Virus record (IMG/VR): IMGVR_UViG_3300036398_001095
Coordinates: 1-63,090 of that record
DNA length: 63,090 bases
Reading direction: 5' to 3' (one strand)
From: a virus
The position numbers and the translations under genes were made by a program. Every line of letters starts with the position of its first letter. Position 1 is the first letter of the stretch. Shown one piece after another: positions 1 to 9,019 of the stretch. Below the pieces are notes generated by a model. The model searched no databases. It saw only the letters and a list, made by a program, of their open reading frames with translations, and was not told the origin of the DNA.

Positions 1-166
1 CGCCACAAATTGCTCGAAATATTTCTGATCAACAGGCGTTTCTGTGAAGATTTCTGGCGGTACTTGATAGCCAACACTTGAAGGTTGTGGCGTAAGTGCT
101 TGATCTGTAACAATGTCAGGGGTAATTCCGCCAGCTGGCGGGATTTGATACTTTAGTAGGGTGTCG
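1..166. repeat. 166-bp terminal direct repeat (circular-assembly overlap)
   Basis: Bases 1-166 recur at 62925-63090 with a single difference (T at 127, C at 63051). One gene reads without interruption across the join, so this looks like the overlap of a circular assembly, or a circularly permuted genome, rather than a packaged terminal repeat. The mismatch lies inside the palindromic element described separately. Confidence 0.9.
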
Positions 167-1227
167 TCAACAGCAGGCTGTGTAACTTGTGGCTCGGCAA
201 CAGCGGCTTGCTGAGCAGGTGCTGGTTGCTCAACAGGCATACCAATACGCTGAATACCACGGCTAGCAGCACCAAGCGCACCACCACCAACAGCACCGGA
301 TAGACCTGCTTCGATATACTGTTTAATACGCTCTGGCGAGAATAGATCGCCACTGCCACGCACAAAGTCTACGGCTGCATTGCCGATGACCTCTTGGGCA
401 GCTTCAGTAAGACCTTCTTTAGGTGCAGTCTTAGCAGCCGCAATCGCAAGATCCTTGGCGGCCTCGGTAAAGCCAGCACGCTTGGCAACTTCTTCGCCAG
501 CCTTAAGCTTGCCAAACATACCAAGCTTACTTAGGAAGGCTGATGGCGCTACTAGGTCTAAGAGCGTCTGCCCAATTGCGGCAGTGGCAGCAACACCAGG
601 GCGCAGTTCACCAGTTTCTTCTGCAATCTTGGCAAAGGTTTCGGGAGCGTTTAGCGCATAGCCTCCAACACCAGCACCTCCCAATCCTGCGCGTTGCATA
701 ACTTGTGTTGCACGAGCTGCGCCAAGAGATTCAGCAGCCGCAGCAGGCAAACCTCTGGCAAGGGCAGCTTCTGTAGCAGCGGTTCCAGCCCTTGCTGCAA
801 TACCTCTAGCACCAGCAGCAGCGGCGCCCCCAGGTAACAACATAGCAAGTCCATAAGGTAAGGCCTCCCCAGCACGCTCATAGGCAAAACCCAGAGCAGA
901 TAGCGGACCTGTCACATCCTCATAAGACTGGTACATCCTTGGAAGACGCTCTGCACGTTCAGCGTATTCCTGCTTTGCTTCTTGTAAAAACTCTTTGGCT
1001 TTGTCATCAAAGCCTAAAAACGCAAGCCCCATGGCTGGGAGCTCTTTGGTAACCGATGTTCCAATGTTCCCAAGGGTACGCGCAATAGGCATACCCGCAC
1101 GTTGAGCGACTGAGAATTCAGGTTTGAACTCTGACTGCAAGCTTTGCAACACCCTTTGATATTGCTCTTGCGTATACCCTTCAGGAAGCTGAACAGGGCC
1201 GCGCCCCGGAACATTGAAGATTGGCAT
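1..1227 (-). CDS. Giant polyvalent virion protein, N-terminal part (continues at 62924)
   Basis: The ATG at 1227 opens a frame starting MPIFNVPGRGPVQLPEGYTQ that stays open to base 1 and continues, through the 166-bp overlap, into the frame that ends at 57927. The full product would be about 2074 residues. This part is alanine/glycine-rich, with hydrophobic helical stretches around residues 120-150 and 190-215. It carries the in-frame palindromic insertion, read as KYQIPPAGGIT, at about residues 359-369. The start directly abuts the stop of the preceding gene (TAAATG). Large multi-domain proteins of this kind in phages are usually packaged in the head and ejected into the host. That role is inferred. 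Confidence 0.85.
   Translation of the reverse strand, partial: MPIFNVPGRGPVQLPEGYTQEQYQRVLQSLQSEFKPEFSVAQRAGMPIARTLGNIGTSVTKELPAMGLAFLGFDDKAKEFLQEAKQEYAERAERLPRMYQSYEDVTGPLSALGFAYERAGEALPYGLAMLLPGGAAAAGARGIAARAGTAATEAALARGLPAAAAESLGAARATQVMQRAGLGGAGVGGYALNAPETFAKIAEETGELRPGVAATAAIGQTLLDLVAPSAFLSKLGMFGKLKAGEEVAKRAGFTEAAKDLAIAAAKTAPKEGLTEAAQEVIGNAAVDFVRGSGDLFSPERIKQYIEAGLSGAVGGGALGAASRGIQRIGMPVEQPAPAQQAAVAEPQVTQPAVDDTLLKYQIPPAGGITPDIVTDQALTPQPSSVGYQVPPEIFTETPVDQKYFEQFVA
122..161 (-). repeat. Palindromic in-frame element, copy 1
   Basis: A core CCGCCAGCTGGCGG (128-141) is followed on the plus strand by TGATACTTTAGTAGGG. Read on the minus strand inside the giant protein it gives KYQIPPAGGIT. Other copies lie at 25484, 38342 and 45726, and the terminal duplicate is at 63046. 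In this copy the outer arms of the palindrome do not match perfectly (T at 127). Confidence 0.9.
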
Positions 1228-2682
1228 TTAGGCCCCGCGTTTTTTCATTTCTTCATCTGAAATAATTTCTGGGCTTAGCAATTGCGGCGCATTCTGCATG
1301 TACACTTCCCTAATAATAGCCTTTTGTTGGTCTTTATACTCAGGGCTTTGCTCCCAGTTAGCTGGCTTAAACCACTTCTTTCCCCACTCCGCCTTAAGTT
1401 GAGCCAATTTTGGCGCTGCAAGCGCCTGTAACTCCATCTGCAACTTGATGCGGTCTTTCAAGGGTAATGGTTTTTCACCGGCAGCACCTGCCTGTTTTGC
1501 CATCGCACCAGCCAAACCTAAGCCGACCTGTAATGGCATCATTGCTTGCTCTTGCGCTAGCTTCTGCGTTTGCAGTCTATATGTACGCTCTTCTCTTGCC
1601 GCCCTGTCAGCCGCATCGTAATCCCCACGACGCACAGCATCTTGGTACTTGGCATGAGCCAACTGCGCCTGCAATGAAGCTTGTTGCATCGCACGATTCT
1701 CGGCACCCATGGACTTCTTAACATCCTCACCGGCCTGCAACCCGCCAGCCAAACCAGCAAGGAAGTTACGATCTTTACTACCCAACATGGATAGAGCGAT
1801 CTGGCGATTAGCAGCTTTCTGGATGTCTTCCTGACTGGGTTGCTGACCATAGAACTTCTTTAGCTGCTCCATGATTGGAGACATCTGGTCTGGAAATGCC
1901 GCCTGCCTTTCTTTCAAAATTTGTTGCGACCGACCGGCGGTTTCGTAAGGCTCTTCGGTTTGAATCTGTGGAACCCCTGCCATGGCTTTCTTGCCCATAG
2001 CAATGATCTGCTCAATACCCATGGGAGCCTGAGCGGCAGGGGCTTGCTGCGGTGCAATAACTTGCGGTCTTTGTTGCGGTTGTGCAGGCTTAGCTGGCGG
2101 TTGAGCGGCTGGTTGGGCAGGCTTGGGCGCAGCTTCTTTCACGCGTTGCTGAATCGTAGACTCAGGATAGCCCGCCGCACGTAATTCCGCTGGTGTAGCC
2201 ATAACACGCTGGCCATTGATGATGGCAGGGACGCGGACCTCTTTCTCTTCCTCGACAACAGCTTCACCGCCAAACTCTGCGCCAACACCACCACCAAACT
2301 GAAATGCAACAGGACCACCACCGGCCATGCGCTGCTCAGGCATTAGCCCAGCAAGACCGGCTTGTGGCATTTCTTGTTGCGACGGAGCCATTTGCATAGG
2401 CTGCTGCTCTTGCGGAGCATTCATACCAGGTGGCACCATGGGCATACTTGGCGCCATGGACTCAGCCAACTGAGCAATAACAGGCTTGTTAGGCTTCTGC
2501 GCTCTCTGGCTGTAACGCTTACGCATATCCTCCCGGCGAGCCATTTCCGCCGCGGCAAAGATCGCTAGCTTAGGATCTTGTGCGTACTTAGGCAGCACCT
2601 GATCAGGCACTGCCTTGAACATCTCCATGGCCTCAAGGATATTGACATCCCCGCCAAGGCCGGTATTTGCTTGTGCTTGCAT
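1228..2682 (-). CDS. Internal virion / ejection protein candidate
   Basis: A 484-residue protein rich in Ala, Gln and Met. Residues about 60-230 are low-complexity Pro/Gln/Ala, with an AGGGPVAFQFGG segment near residue 120 of a type common in small virion proteins of aquatic podophages. The C-terminal half is mostly helical and charged, with long Gln/Ala stretches likely to form coiled coils. It lies between another Gln-rich helical protein and the giant polyvalent protein, so a T7 gp14-16-like ejectosome role is inferred from position and composition only. No catalytic motif is seen. Confidence 0.65.
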   Translation of the reverse strand: MQAQANTGLGGDVNILEAMEMFKAVPDQVLPKYAQDPKLAIFAAAEMARREDMRKRYSQRAQKPNKPVIAQLAESMAPSMPMVPPGMNAPQEQQPMQMAPSQQEMPQAGLAGLMPEQRMAGGGPVAFQFGGGVGAEFGGEAVVEEEKEVRVPAIINGQRVMATPAELRAAGYPESTIQQRVKEAAPKPAQPAAQPPAKPAQPQQRPQVIAPQQAPAAQAPMGIEQIIAMGKKAMAGVPQIQTEEPYETAGRSQQILKERQAAFPDQMSPIMEQLKKFYGQQPSQEDIQKAANRQIALSMLGSKDRNFLAGLAGGLQAGEDVKKSMGAENRAMQQASLQAQLAHAKYQDAVRRGDYDAADRAAREERTYRLQTQKLAQEQAMMPLQVGLGLAGAMAKQAGAAGEKPLPLKDRIKLQMELQALAAPKLAQLKAEWGKKWFKPANWEQSPEYKDQQKAIIREVYMQNAPQLLSPEIISDEEMKKRGA

Positions 2683-2685
2683 TGC

Positions 2686-3429
2686 TTAGCCCCCGTACAA
2701 GAGACGTGCTAATCCTAACCCTTGGGTTAGTGGATTACCAGAAGACTGATAAGCAGACTGTGTGGCATAACCTGGTAAGCCAAAGATGATGTTCCTGTAA
2801 CGCTCTGCCTGCTGCGCCGGATAATCCCGCTGCTGCTGGAACTCTTGATACATAGCATCCAAATCGCGCTGACGGCGTGCTTCATCCGTAAGCCCAAGCT
2901 GCTGCAAGGTCTGAGCCTTCTGCATCTGGTTCTGCAAGTCTTGCTGATACAACTGGCCAGCCTTGTCATAGGCCGCAGCCGACCCCTGCATCTGAATATT
3001 AGATAGCTGAGATCCAAGATTACGCATGAGATCTGATTCAACAATCGCCTGACGCGAGCCACCAAATGCACCGCGCTGGCCGGCTTGTGCTTTCAGGTTT
3101 TGTAATCCCTGTGTGTAATCACGCACCGCGGCAGCCTTGGCCACATCCGTAACACCTTGCTGGTACGGATTCATGTAAGCCTGCATGACGCCCATCTTCT
3201 GGCCGCCCACGTCAATCTGACCAAGCAGACCCGGCGAAGAGGCAGCTTGCTGAGCAGCTTCAACACCTTGCTGGTACAAAGGCGCCGTCTCAGCATATCG
3301 CTGCTGAGAATAAGGCGTATAGGGGGTATACGCAATCTGCTGCCCCATGCGGAACACATCAGATATGTAAGGGAGTTGGAACTCCGGGGGCATTTGCGTG
3401 ATTGTTTGCGACGGGCCGCCCATACTCAT
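2686..3429 (-). CDS. Internal virion protein (gp14-like) candidate
   Basis: A 247-residue Gln/Ala-rich protein. Residues 40-210 are strongly helical (QQGVEAAQQAASSPG, AQAGQRGAFGGSRQ, then Gln-rich coiled coil to about 205), with a hydrophobic C-terminus GLGLARLLYGG. AGQRGAFGGSRQAI resembles a conserved patch in podophage internal or DNA-ejection proteins. It overlaps the upstream gene by 4 nt (ATGA) and is followed 3 nt later by the 484-residue protein, giving a cluster of three helical virion proteins that ends in the polyvalent protein. Function is inferred. Confidence 0.6.
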   Translation of the reverse strand: MSMGGPSQTITQMPPEFQLPYISDVFRMGQQIAYTPYTPYSQQRYAETAPLYQQGVEAAQQAASSPGLLGQIDVGGQKMGVMQAYMNPYQQGVTDVAKAAAVRDYTQGLQNLKAQAGQRGAFGGSRQAIVESDLMRNLGSQLSNIQMQGSAAAYDKAGQLYQQDLQNQMQKAQTLQQLGLTDEARRQRDLDAMYQEFQQQRDYPAQQAERYRNIIFGLPGYATQSAYQSSGNPLTQGLGLARLLYGG

Positions 3430-3779
3430 TTGGACACCTCTTCCATCAAAGTTACTGTTTTCAATCGTTGCGGGTATATCTTCTGCCAGCCAGGACGCCC
3501 TTGCAACATGATGGCATCACAGTCTGCTTGCTTGGCGAACAATCGTATGTACGTCACGATATGCTGAATCTCATCTAAATTGCCCCCTGCAAGCCACACA
3601 TTACAAAGCCTTTTGCGTGGGTACTGCTTAATCTCTGTTACTAGCGCACATTCCTTACCGGGCCAAAACTGCGCCTGCCCTTGCTGTATTGCTTCTAACA
3701 CATCCTCTAGGGAAAACAAATTGCCGGCTTGGTCCAAGGCCGCTTGGATCCATGCACTGCAACGCTCCCATTCATTCAT
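3426..3779 (-). CDS. Small acetyltransferase-like virion-cluster protein
   Basis: A 117-residue soluble protein. FSLEDVLEAIQQGQAQFWPG, then CALVTEI, then NVWLAGG and AIMLQGRPGW follow the order of a small GNAT-like fold found beside tail and internal-protein genes in many short-tailed phages. No classical acetyl-CoA loop is evident, so enzymatic activity is doubtful. It overlaps both neighbours by 4 nt, so it is translationally coupled with the ejection-protein cluster. Confidence 0.5.
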   Translation of the reverse strand: MNEWERCSAWIQAALDQAGNLFSLEDVLEAIQQGQAQFWPGKECALVTEIKQYPRKRLCNVWLAGGNLDEIQHIVTYIRLFAKQADCDAIMLQGRPGWQKIYPQRLKTVTLMEEVSK

Positions 3780-4753
3780 GCAGGCATAGCCTTATCTGTC
3801 TTCACTGCCGGAGGCTGCTTGCTTGTTCCATGCCTCGCCTTGCGGATCTTCTTCATCATGTCGTAGAGCTTCTGCGCCCCAGCATTCGATGAGCCATTAC
3901 CAAGATCGGATACCACATCAGCAGGTACAACAAACTCACCACGGGCTAACCTGGCAGGCTGAGTCTTACCACCGCCATGGTCAATCTGTGCTGTGATGCT
4001 ATCTGACATTCCGTCGCCCGGACCTTCTAGGTATCTTCCGGCTGCTGCGTATACATCACCGCCTTCGTTATAACCAACGAAGATGTCATCTACAGAGCCG
4101 CCCGATGCGCCACCTTGAACTGTGTCGCTTCCAGAACTGCCTACTACCGTGCTGTTTCCCGCACCACCCGCTACCGTGTCGTTTCCGGCGCCACCAGTTA
4201 CCGTACTTGCGCCTTGGAAGGTTATGGGTGTAATTGTCATTGGCTTATACAAAGAAGCCAATCCTGCTTCGTATCCTGCCTGTCCCTGAGCAATCTGTTC
4301 TTGCGTAGGGCCATAACGCTTAGCGGCTTCCGTAGGATTGAACTGAAATGGATTCGGGTTGAAGAACAGGGGCATACCCTTCATGGGCGTGTAAATGTTC
4401 TGGCCAGACGCGGACTTTTGTTGCGCTGGCTGAGGAGGGAACATGGGGGCGGTAAGCGCACGGTTATAAACAGGAGCGGCCGCATATACAGGCTGCTTAA
4501 CCGCTGGCGCTTGTTGGCGTGAAAGAGCGGCTGCTAATGCCCCAAGACCCAAGGCAAGCCCTGCTCCAGTCCCACCAGACGCCCCTGCGTTTCCGCCAAG
4601 CAATGCGTTCAGTACATTGTTAAATGTATCCGACCAGCTAGAAGATCCACTAGCTGATGTATTACCTGTAGATGTATCTACAGTTAGACCGGTTATTGGG
4701 TCAAATACATTCCCAGAAACATAATCAATCTCTGTATTGCTTGATGTCGACAT
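3776..4753 (-). CDS. Virion-cluster protein with RTX-like glycine/aspartate repeats
   Basis: A 325-residue protein. Residues about 40-80 form a hydrophobic Gly/Ala/Leu segment that could span a membrane. Residues about 185-225 carry repeats of the form GGAGNDTVAGGAGNSTV, resembling RTX calcium-binding nonapeptides. The C-terminal third contains DGMSDSITAQIDHGG followed by RLARGEFVVPADVVSDLGNG, a signature seen in small virion proteins of aquatic podophages. The repeats are short, so calcium binding is uncertain. Context suggests an internal or tail-associated protein. Confidence 0.55.
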   Translation of the reverse strand: MSTSSNTEIDYVSGNVFDPITGLTVDTSTGNTSASGSSSWSDTFNNVLNALLGGNAGASGGTGAGLALGLGALAAALSRQQAPAVKQPVYAAAPVYNRALTAPMFPPQPAQQKSASGQNIYTPMKGMPLFFNPNPFQFNPTEAAKRYGPTQEQIAQGQAGYEAGLASLYKPMTITPITFQGASTVTGGAGNDTVAGGAGNSTVVGSSGSDTVQGGASGGSVDDIFVGYNEGGDVYAAAGRYLEGPGDGMSDSITAQIDHGGGKTQPARLARGEFVVPADVVSDLGNGSSNAGAQKLYDMMKKIRKARHGTSKQPPAVKTDKAMPA

Positions 4754-4778
4754 GGCTTACTCCGCTAAGTAGCCCATT

Positions 4779-6161
4779 TTATTGGGTTAAGTCATAGAAG
4801 GAAATGGACCCGACGCCATCTCCTTTAGTTGCACCAGATACAGTCCTTACACCTAGCGTATAAGTATCACTTGTGCCTGAGATGGTTGCACCAAGTTGTA
4901 AGTCCCAGTTATAGCCCGTGGCCGTGGAGGTATTAACCGTACCGCCACTGCCTGTTGATGTGACGTAATCTGTTTGAACAATTGTTCCACCGCTCATCGC
5001 TGTAGCGTCAACATCATAATCAACGTTGGAATCAGACGGCACAGTTGCCGCCCAAGTTGCTCCAGTAAGCGTGGTGTTTTTTATTAACGCCACTTCATAG
5101 TTCTGGCTGGTTAGTGGCAGAAACTGTGTACGGTTGGGTAGCACCACCGCCCCAGTGCGTCCTGAAGCAAGCCGGATGGACACGATAGGATAAAACGCTG
5201 CCGTATCAATATTAGTAAACGATGTGGTGCGCCTTGCTACATGGTCAATAGAGGTCTGTTCAAACCCACCCTCGGAAACAACCGAGCAGCAAATAGACTT
5301 CATGCTGGCAGCAACGGCTGATGTAACCGTGCTGATCTCATATCTAACCGGCAAAATGGCCGTGGTCATATAAACATTGGAGATGTCGTTTGCATTGTTA
5401 AACGTATGACAAACGATGTACTGGCCATTAATAATGAACCCACACCGAATTGACCCAACGCCGAGCCACTCAAAATCCATCCAAAGAATCTGCGCCTTGC
5501 TTGGATCAAGCGTCAAACCTGAAGGCCCAGAACCGTCTAACTTGTCGCCGTTCCAATTAGCTTGGGTTACCGTTCTTGCATCAGATGCCGTGCCTGTAAC
5601 GTAAGACCGTAAAACAAATGAATAGGTTCCATCTACTCGTTGGAAGAACACACCGTTTTGATCGTTGTAGTAACCAACCCGCTGCGTTAGATTTAAGCTT
5701 TGGCTGCTATCCATCACAAAGGTTGCAAGCACCAGCAAGCCTTTTCCTGGCTGGTACGGGAAGGACCGATAAGACTGACGGATGACTGAGCCGACACCCG
5801 CACCTGTAACTTCCATCTTGACGGCTGCTTCGTTGGGCAGGAAAGAAGTTGTACCTGTACCCGTGGTTGAAACATCAAACTGGTTGTCAGCAGCGTATCT
5901 ATTCTGGCTATCAAAAAGGGTATAAGGCTCACTAACCCGTTGACGGCCAAACGCATCAAAGTACGTCCCGGGAAGTGTTACTGGGATCGTTGAAGTGGTA
6001 GCCATAAGATTCGCCAGAAAATTATCAAGACGGTTGAAATACAGACGCAAGACATTGCTGTACTGGTCTTGGTAAAACGCAGAATATTCCTGCGGCGCCA
6101 TAGGGAGGCTAGGCGCAACAACCCTTGTAAACTCATAATCTGTTGTAACAATTAAGCTCAT
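4779..6161 (-). CDS. Tail-associated structural protein, possible receptor-binding component
   Basis: A 460-residue, Thr/Ser/Gly-rich, mainly beta protein with no signal peptide. The N-terminus (VTTDYEFTRVVAPSLPMAP, then a helix with YNRLDNFL-like spacing around residue 40) resembles the attachment end of tail proteins. The middle and C-terminus are lectin- or jelly-roll-like in composition. It starts 4 nt inside the preceding nozzle-like gene. No enzymatic motif is visible. A tail fibre or spike role is inferred from position. Confidence 0.5.
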   Translation of the reverse strand: MSLIVTTDYEFTRVVAPSLPMAPQEYSAFYQDQYSNVLRLYFNRLDNFLANLMATTSTIPVTLPGTYFDAFGRQRVSEPYTLFDSQNRYAADNQFDVSTTGTGTTSFLPNEAAVKMEVTGAGVGSVIRQSYRSFPYQPGKGLLVLATFVMDSSQSLNLTQRVGYYNDQNGVFFQRVDGTYSFVLRSYVTGTASDARTVTQANWNGDKLDGSGPSGLTLDPSKAQILWMDFEWLGVGSIRCGFIINGQYIVCHTFNNANDISNVYMTTAILPVRYEISTVTSAVAASMKSICCSVVSEGGFEQTSIDHVARRTTSFTNIDTAAFYPIVSIRLASGRTGAVVLPNRTQFLPLTSQNYEVALIKNTTLTGATWAATVPSDSNVDYDVDATAMSGGTIVQTDYVTSTGSGGTVNTSTATGYNWDLQLGATISGTSDTYTLGVRTVSGATKGDGVGSISFYDLTQ

Positions 6162-8293
6162 GCGCCACGTCCAGTTGCCCTGCCATCCGGCCTGATGTCA
6201 ATTCGCGGCGATCCTAGCTGCCATGCACATCCAAGCTGATTAGACTCTACCTTAAAGATCATCTGCCGGCCGCGCACACGGACATAAACCTGGCCCGTAA
6301 ACTGTTCAATCTGCGTGGTTGATGTACGCACCACTGAAGCTGAAGATGAGCCGCTATTAGACTGAGGATTGTTGTAACCAGATCCTGAGTTCATCATGGG
6401 AATCAGCGTCATGGTAACGGCAGGTGAATCAGCAGACGATCCATCAAACGTGATGTCAGGCAATATCCTGTACACATAGCCCAAGCTATGGCCATCCTGA
6501 ATATCAAACTCAGCTGACTCTATGTAAGCATTGATTGGCAGCGCCGTACCAGTCTCATTGTCATCCAGACCGCGCTCATGGTCCACGATATTGTAGTTGT
6601 AAGTCGCAGCCTGTGGGTACTGTCTCAGACCCGAATCACTCCACGCCGTACGTGCCATGGTTCCGTAGTACCAGACATTCTCTGCGTAGTTAAACACCAC
6701 ATACCGATCGATGGTCGTGGAATTAGCCGAGCAATAGAACCACCAAACCTCGTTGAAACCTTCATTGGTTCCAGCAAATACCTGGAAGTTTTGGTAACGA
6801 TTTATATCATTAAAGATATATCTGCGTAGGTCACAGTTAAGCGTCTGTACACGTCCGTTGTACAGATAGAACTTATCCACGCCCATCCAGTAGGTCACAC
6901 CAGAAGCATTAGCCGTGGCGTTAGGGCCAATGATGGACGTGTTATCCGCAAGGATTTGGGAGCCAAAGACCAGTGGCGGCCCAAGATATTGAATGGAAAA
7001 GAGGGCTGAGTCAGTCCACGCAAGGATCTCTTGGCGGGTTTGCTGAACCGTGATGATCTGCGACCCATGGGAAAGCCTGATTGATCCTGCGGTATTGGTC
7101 GATGACGGAAGCCAATCCACCAAGGATTCCTGGTCACACCAGCGAATAAGCATAGGATCAGCCACGGTACTTCCGATGTCATTACATCCAAAGACCATGA
7201 GATACCGTAAGGCATCAGAGATGATTAGTGAGTACTGGTACTTTGGTACATCCTCAAGAACCATAGAATGCGTACCTGACTGAGTACCAGTTGTCGTGAT
7301 CACCGAACCCGTTGGCGTGGAAGAAAGGTTTGCAGACAGCCCAGATACATTACGCAAGTAGTACGTTGTGCCTACAGATAGACCCGTTGGAAGCGCCCCA
7401 GTCGTTGTAAACGATACAGAAGTACCCTCTGCAAGAACCACACCAAACGTGACAACAGCCGGCGATGCGATCGTAATCGTTACCGTGCCGCCAAGGCTAT
7501 TGAGTGCTACGCCACGGGTCGATATACCGTTGGTTGCATCCCAGTAATAAATACCAGCCGCCCTCGGTCCAAATACAAGGTCTTCGCCCCAGTTGCCTGC
7601 GTTCCATATCCTCAGTGGATCTGTAACCTGTGGCGTAACGCCCCATGACCCAGAACCCCAAGCACCTGCGCCCCAACCAATCAGAGGAACCTGAGCAATA
7701 CCAGGCCCAGTATTGACCTGAAAAGCACCAACAGAAGATCCCCCGCCATTACCAACATCCGAGGCATTAGAAGTGACAGGCGCACCCGTGGAAGGATCTT
7801 TAGCCGTAAAGGTAAAAGTATTTTGTGTAGGTACAGAATCTATTTGATACTGTTGATTAAGCACCGCTGCCGTGATGTTTCCACCAAGACCTACCGCCCC
7901 TGAGAAGGTAACAAAATCCCCGGTAATCGCCCCATGGTTTGCCGATGTGACCGTGATGGTCGAAGAGAAGGGGGAAACAGTCACCGCAGCAAAAGTGACG
8001 GACTGTGTTTTCCTGATAGGCGTAATATCTGAGTAAGCACCACCCTGCTCAATGTAATACTTGAGGTTGGTGCCTACGCCAAGCAGGTTAGAATTGGAAA
8101 GCGTTACCCAGTTCCATAAGGATCGGCAGATACCAAGGAACGTAGCTTGTGAGATGCGTAGCCAGCCACCAATCTTTTCTGGTGTACCTTGGCGGAAACG
8201 AACTTTCTCTGAGACATACCATCCCGCTTCGTTGGTGTACCGCGTATTTTCACGATTCGTTCCGGGTCTCGCTATAATTTTTTGCAAGGGCAT
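6158..8293 (-). CDS. Tail nozzle / tail tubular B-like protein
   Basis: A 711-residue protein. The N-terminus (RPGTNRENTRYTNEAGWYVSEKVRFRQG) and the later segment WCDQESLVDWLPSSTNTAG are typical of the large tail-tube or nozzle protein of podophages, a beta-propeller-like protein that closes the short tail. A Thr/Ser/Gly-rich inserted domain lies around residues 95-300. It has no enzymatic motif. The homing-endonuclease gene on the opposite strand begins 34 nt upstream of its start codon, so the two 5' ends face each other. Confidence 0.6.
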   Translation of the reverse strand: MPLQKIIARPGTNRENTRYTNEAGWYVSEKVRFRQGTPEKIGGWLRISQATFLGICRSLWNWVTLSNSNLLGVGTNLKYYIEQGGAYSDITPIRKTQSVTFAAVTVSPFSSTITVTSANHGAITGDFVTFSGAVGLGGNITAAVLNQQYQIDSVPTQNTFTFTAKDPSTGAPVTSNASDVGNGGGSSVGAFQVNTGPGIAQVPLIGWGAGAWGSGSWGVTPQVTDPLRIWNAGNWGEDLVFGPRAAGIYYWDATNGISTRGVALNSLGGTVTITIASPAVVTFGVVLAEGTSVSFTTTGALPTGLSVGTTYYLRNVSGLSANLSSTPTGSVITTTGTQSGTHSMVLEDVPKYQYSLIISDALRYLMVFGCNDIGSTVADPMLIRWCDQESLVDWLPSSTNTAGSIRLSHGSQIITVQQTRQEILAWTDSALFSIQYLGPPLVFGSQILADNTSIIGPNATANASGVTYWMGVDKFYLYNGRVQTLNCDLRRYIFNDINRYQNFQVFAGTNEGFNEVWWFYCSANSTTIDRYVVFNYAENVWYYGTMARTAWSDSGLRQYPQAATYNYNIVDHERGLDDNETGTALPINAYIESAEFDIQDGHSLGYVYRILPDITFDGSSADSPAVTMTLIPMMNSGSGYNNPQSNSGSSSASVVRTSTTQIEQFTGQVYVRVRGRQMIFKVESNQLGCAWQLGSPRIDIRPDGRATGRGA

Positions 8294-8301
8294 GCTATAA
8301 T
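8273..8301 (+). promoter_or_regulatory. Putative promoter of GIY-YIG gene (two TATAAT boxes)
   Basis: Two perfect TATAAT hexamers occur at 8273-8278 and 8296-8301, upstream of an AAGGAG ribosome binding site and a GTG start at 8328. Neither has a clear TTGACA at 16-18 nt, so the -35 contribution looks weak. Either could start transcription of the plus-strand homing endonuclease, against the surrounding late genes. Confidence 0.5.
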
Positions 8302-8327
8302 TCTCCTACTTTAACAAGGAGAACACC

Positions 8328-9017
8328 GTGTACGTATACATCTGGAAAGACCCAAGCGGCATCCCTTTTTACGTCGGGATGGGCAGCACCCTTGGAAGGA
8401 CAAATCCCAAAGCAAAGTGCCATCGCAATAAAGCTTGCTTGCAGAAACTTGTTGAAATTGGAGCTGATGCTGTAATTGTTGAGATACATAGTGCGGCCAC
8501 CGAAGAAGATGCTAAGTCTATGGAGCAAATGTTCATAGCAAAATTTAAGCGCATCCGTGACGGAGGTACCCTCACTAACATTTCTTCTGGTGGTGAGTTT
8601 CATAGGTCTAGCGAAGAAACCAAACAAAAACTTGTTGAGTTATGGAAGACCGAAGAGTATCGATCATCGACCGTCAATGCTAGGATAGGTAAAAAACGCG
8701 ACCTACCTGAATCCACCAAAAACACTTTGCGAGAAAACTTACTAGCTAACCCTGGGATGAAATCTTGGGCAGAACGCAACGGCAAAGACCCGGAGTTTGA
8801 TGCCAAACGGATTGAAGGCATCCGAGCTGCACAAGGTAAGCGCCGAGAAAAAATGTCCGACCCAGTAGCCCTAGCCCAGCGTAAAGAACGCTTAAGAGCC
8901 ACGATGGCTTCCCCTGAGTATGCTGCTAAACGCGCTGCTTTTGATACGCCTGAATACCGAGCCAAGTTAGCTGCGGCAAAGAAAGCGTATTGGGACAAGC
9001 GCAAAGGACTCATTTAG
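8328..9017 (+). CDS. GIY-YIG homing endonuclease
   Basis: A 229-residue protein with a GTG start and AAGGAG ribosome binding site. The N-terminus VYIWKDPSGIPFYVGMGS is the GIY-YIG-type active-site entry (Y-I and Y-V-G motifs), with E and R residues following in the expected 90-residue catalytic domain. The remainder is basic and helical, with NUMOD3-like SSEETKQKL and repeated TPEYRAKLAAAKKA segments likely to bind DNA. It stands alone on the plus strand between the endolysin and nozzle genes, typical of a free-standing homing endonuclease that invades intergenic sites. Confidence 0.85.
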   Translation: MYVYIWKDPSGIPFYVGMGSTLGRTNPKAKCHRNKACLQKLVEIGADAVIVEIHSAATEEDAKSMEQMFIAKFKRIRDGGTLTNISSGGEFHRSSEETKQKLVELWKTEEYRSSTVNARIGKKRDLPESTKNTLRENLLANPGMKSWAERNGKDPEFDAKRIEGIRAAQGKRREKMSDPVALAQRKERLRATMASPEYAAKRAAFDTPEYRAKLAAAKKAYWDKRKGLI

Positions 9018-9019
9018 AT

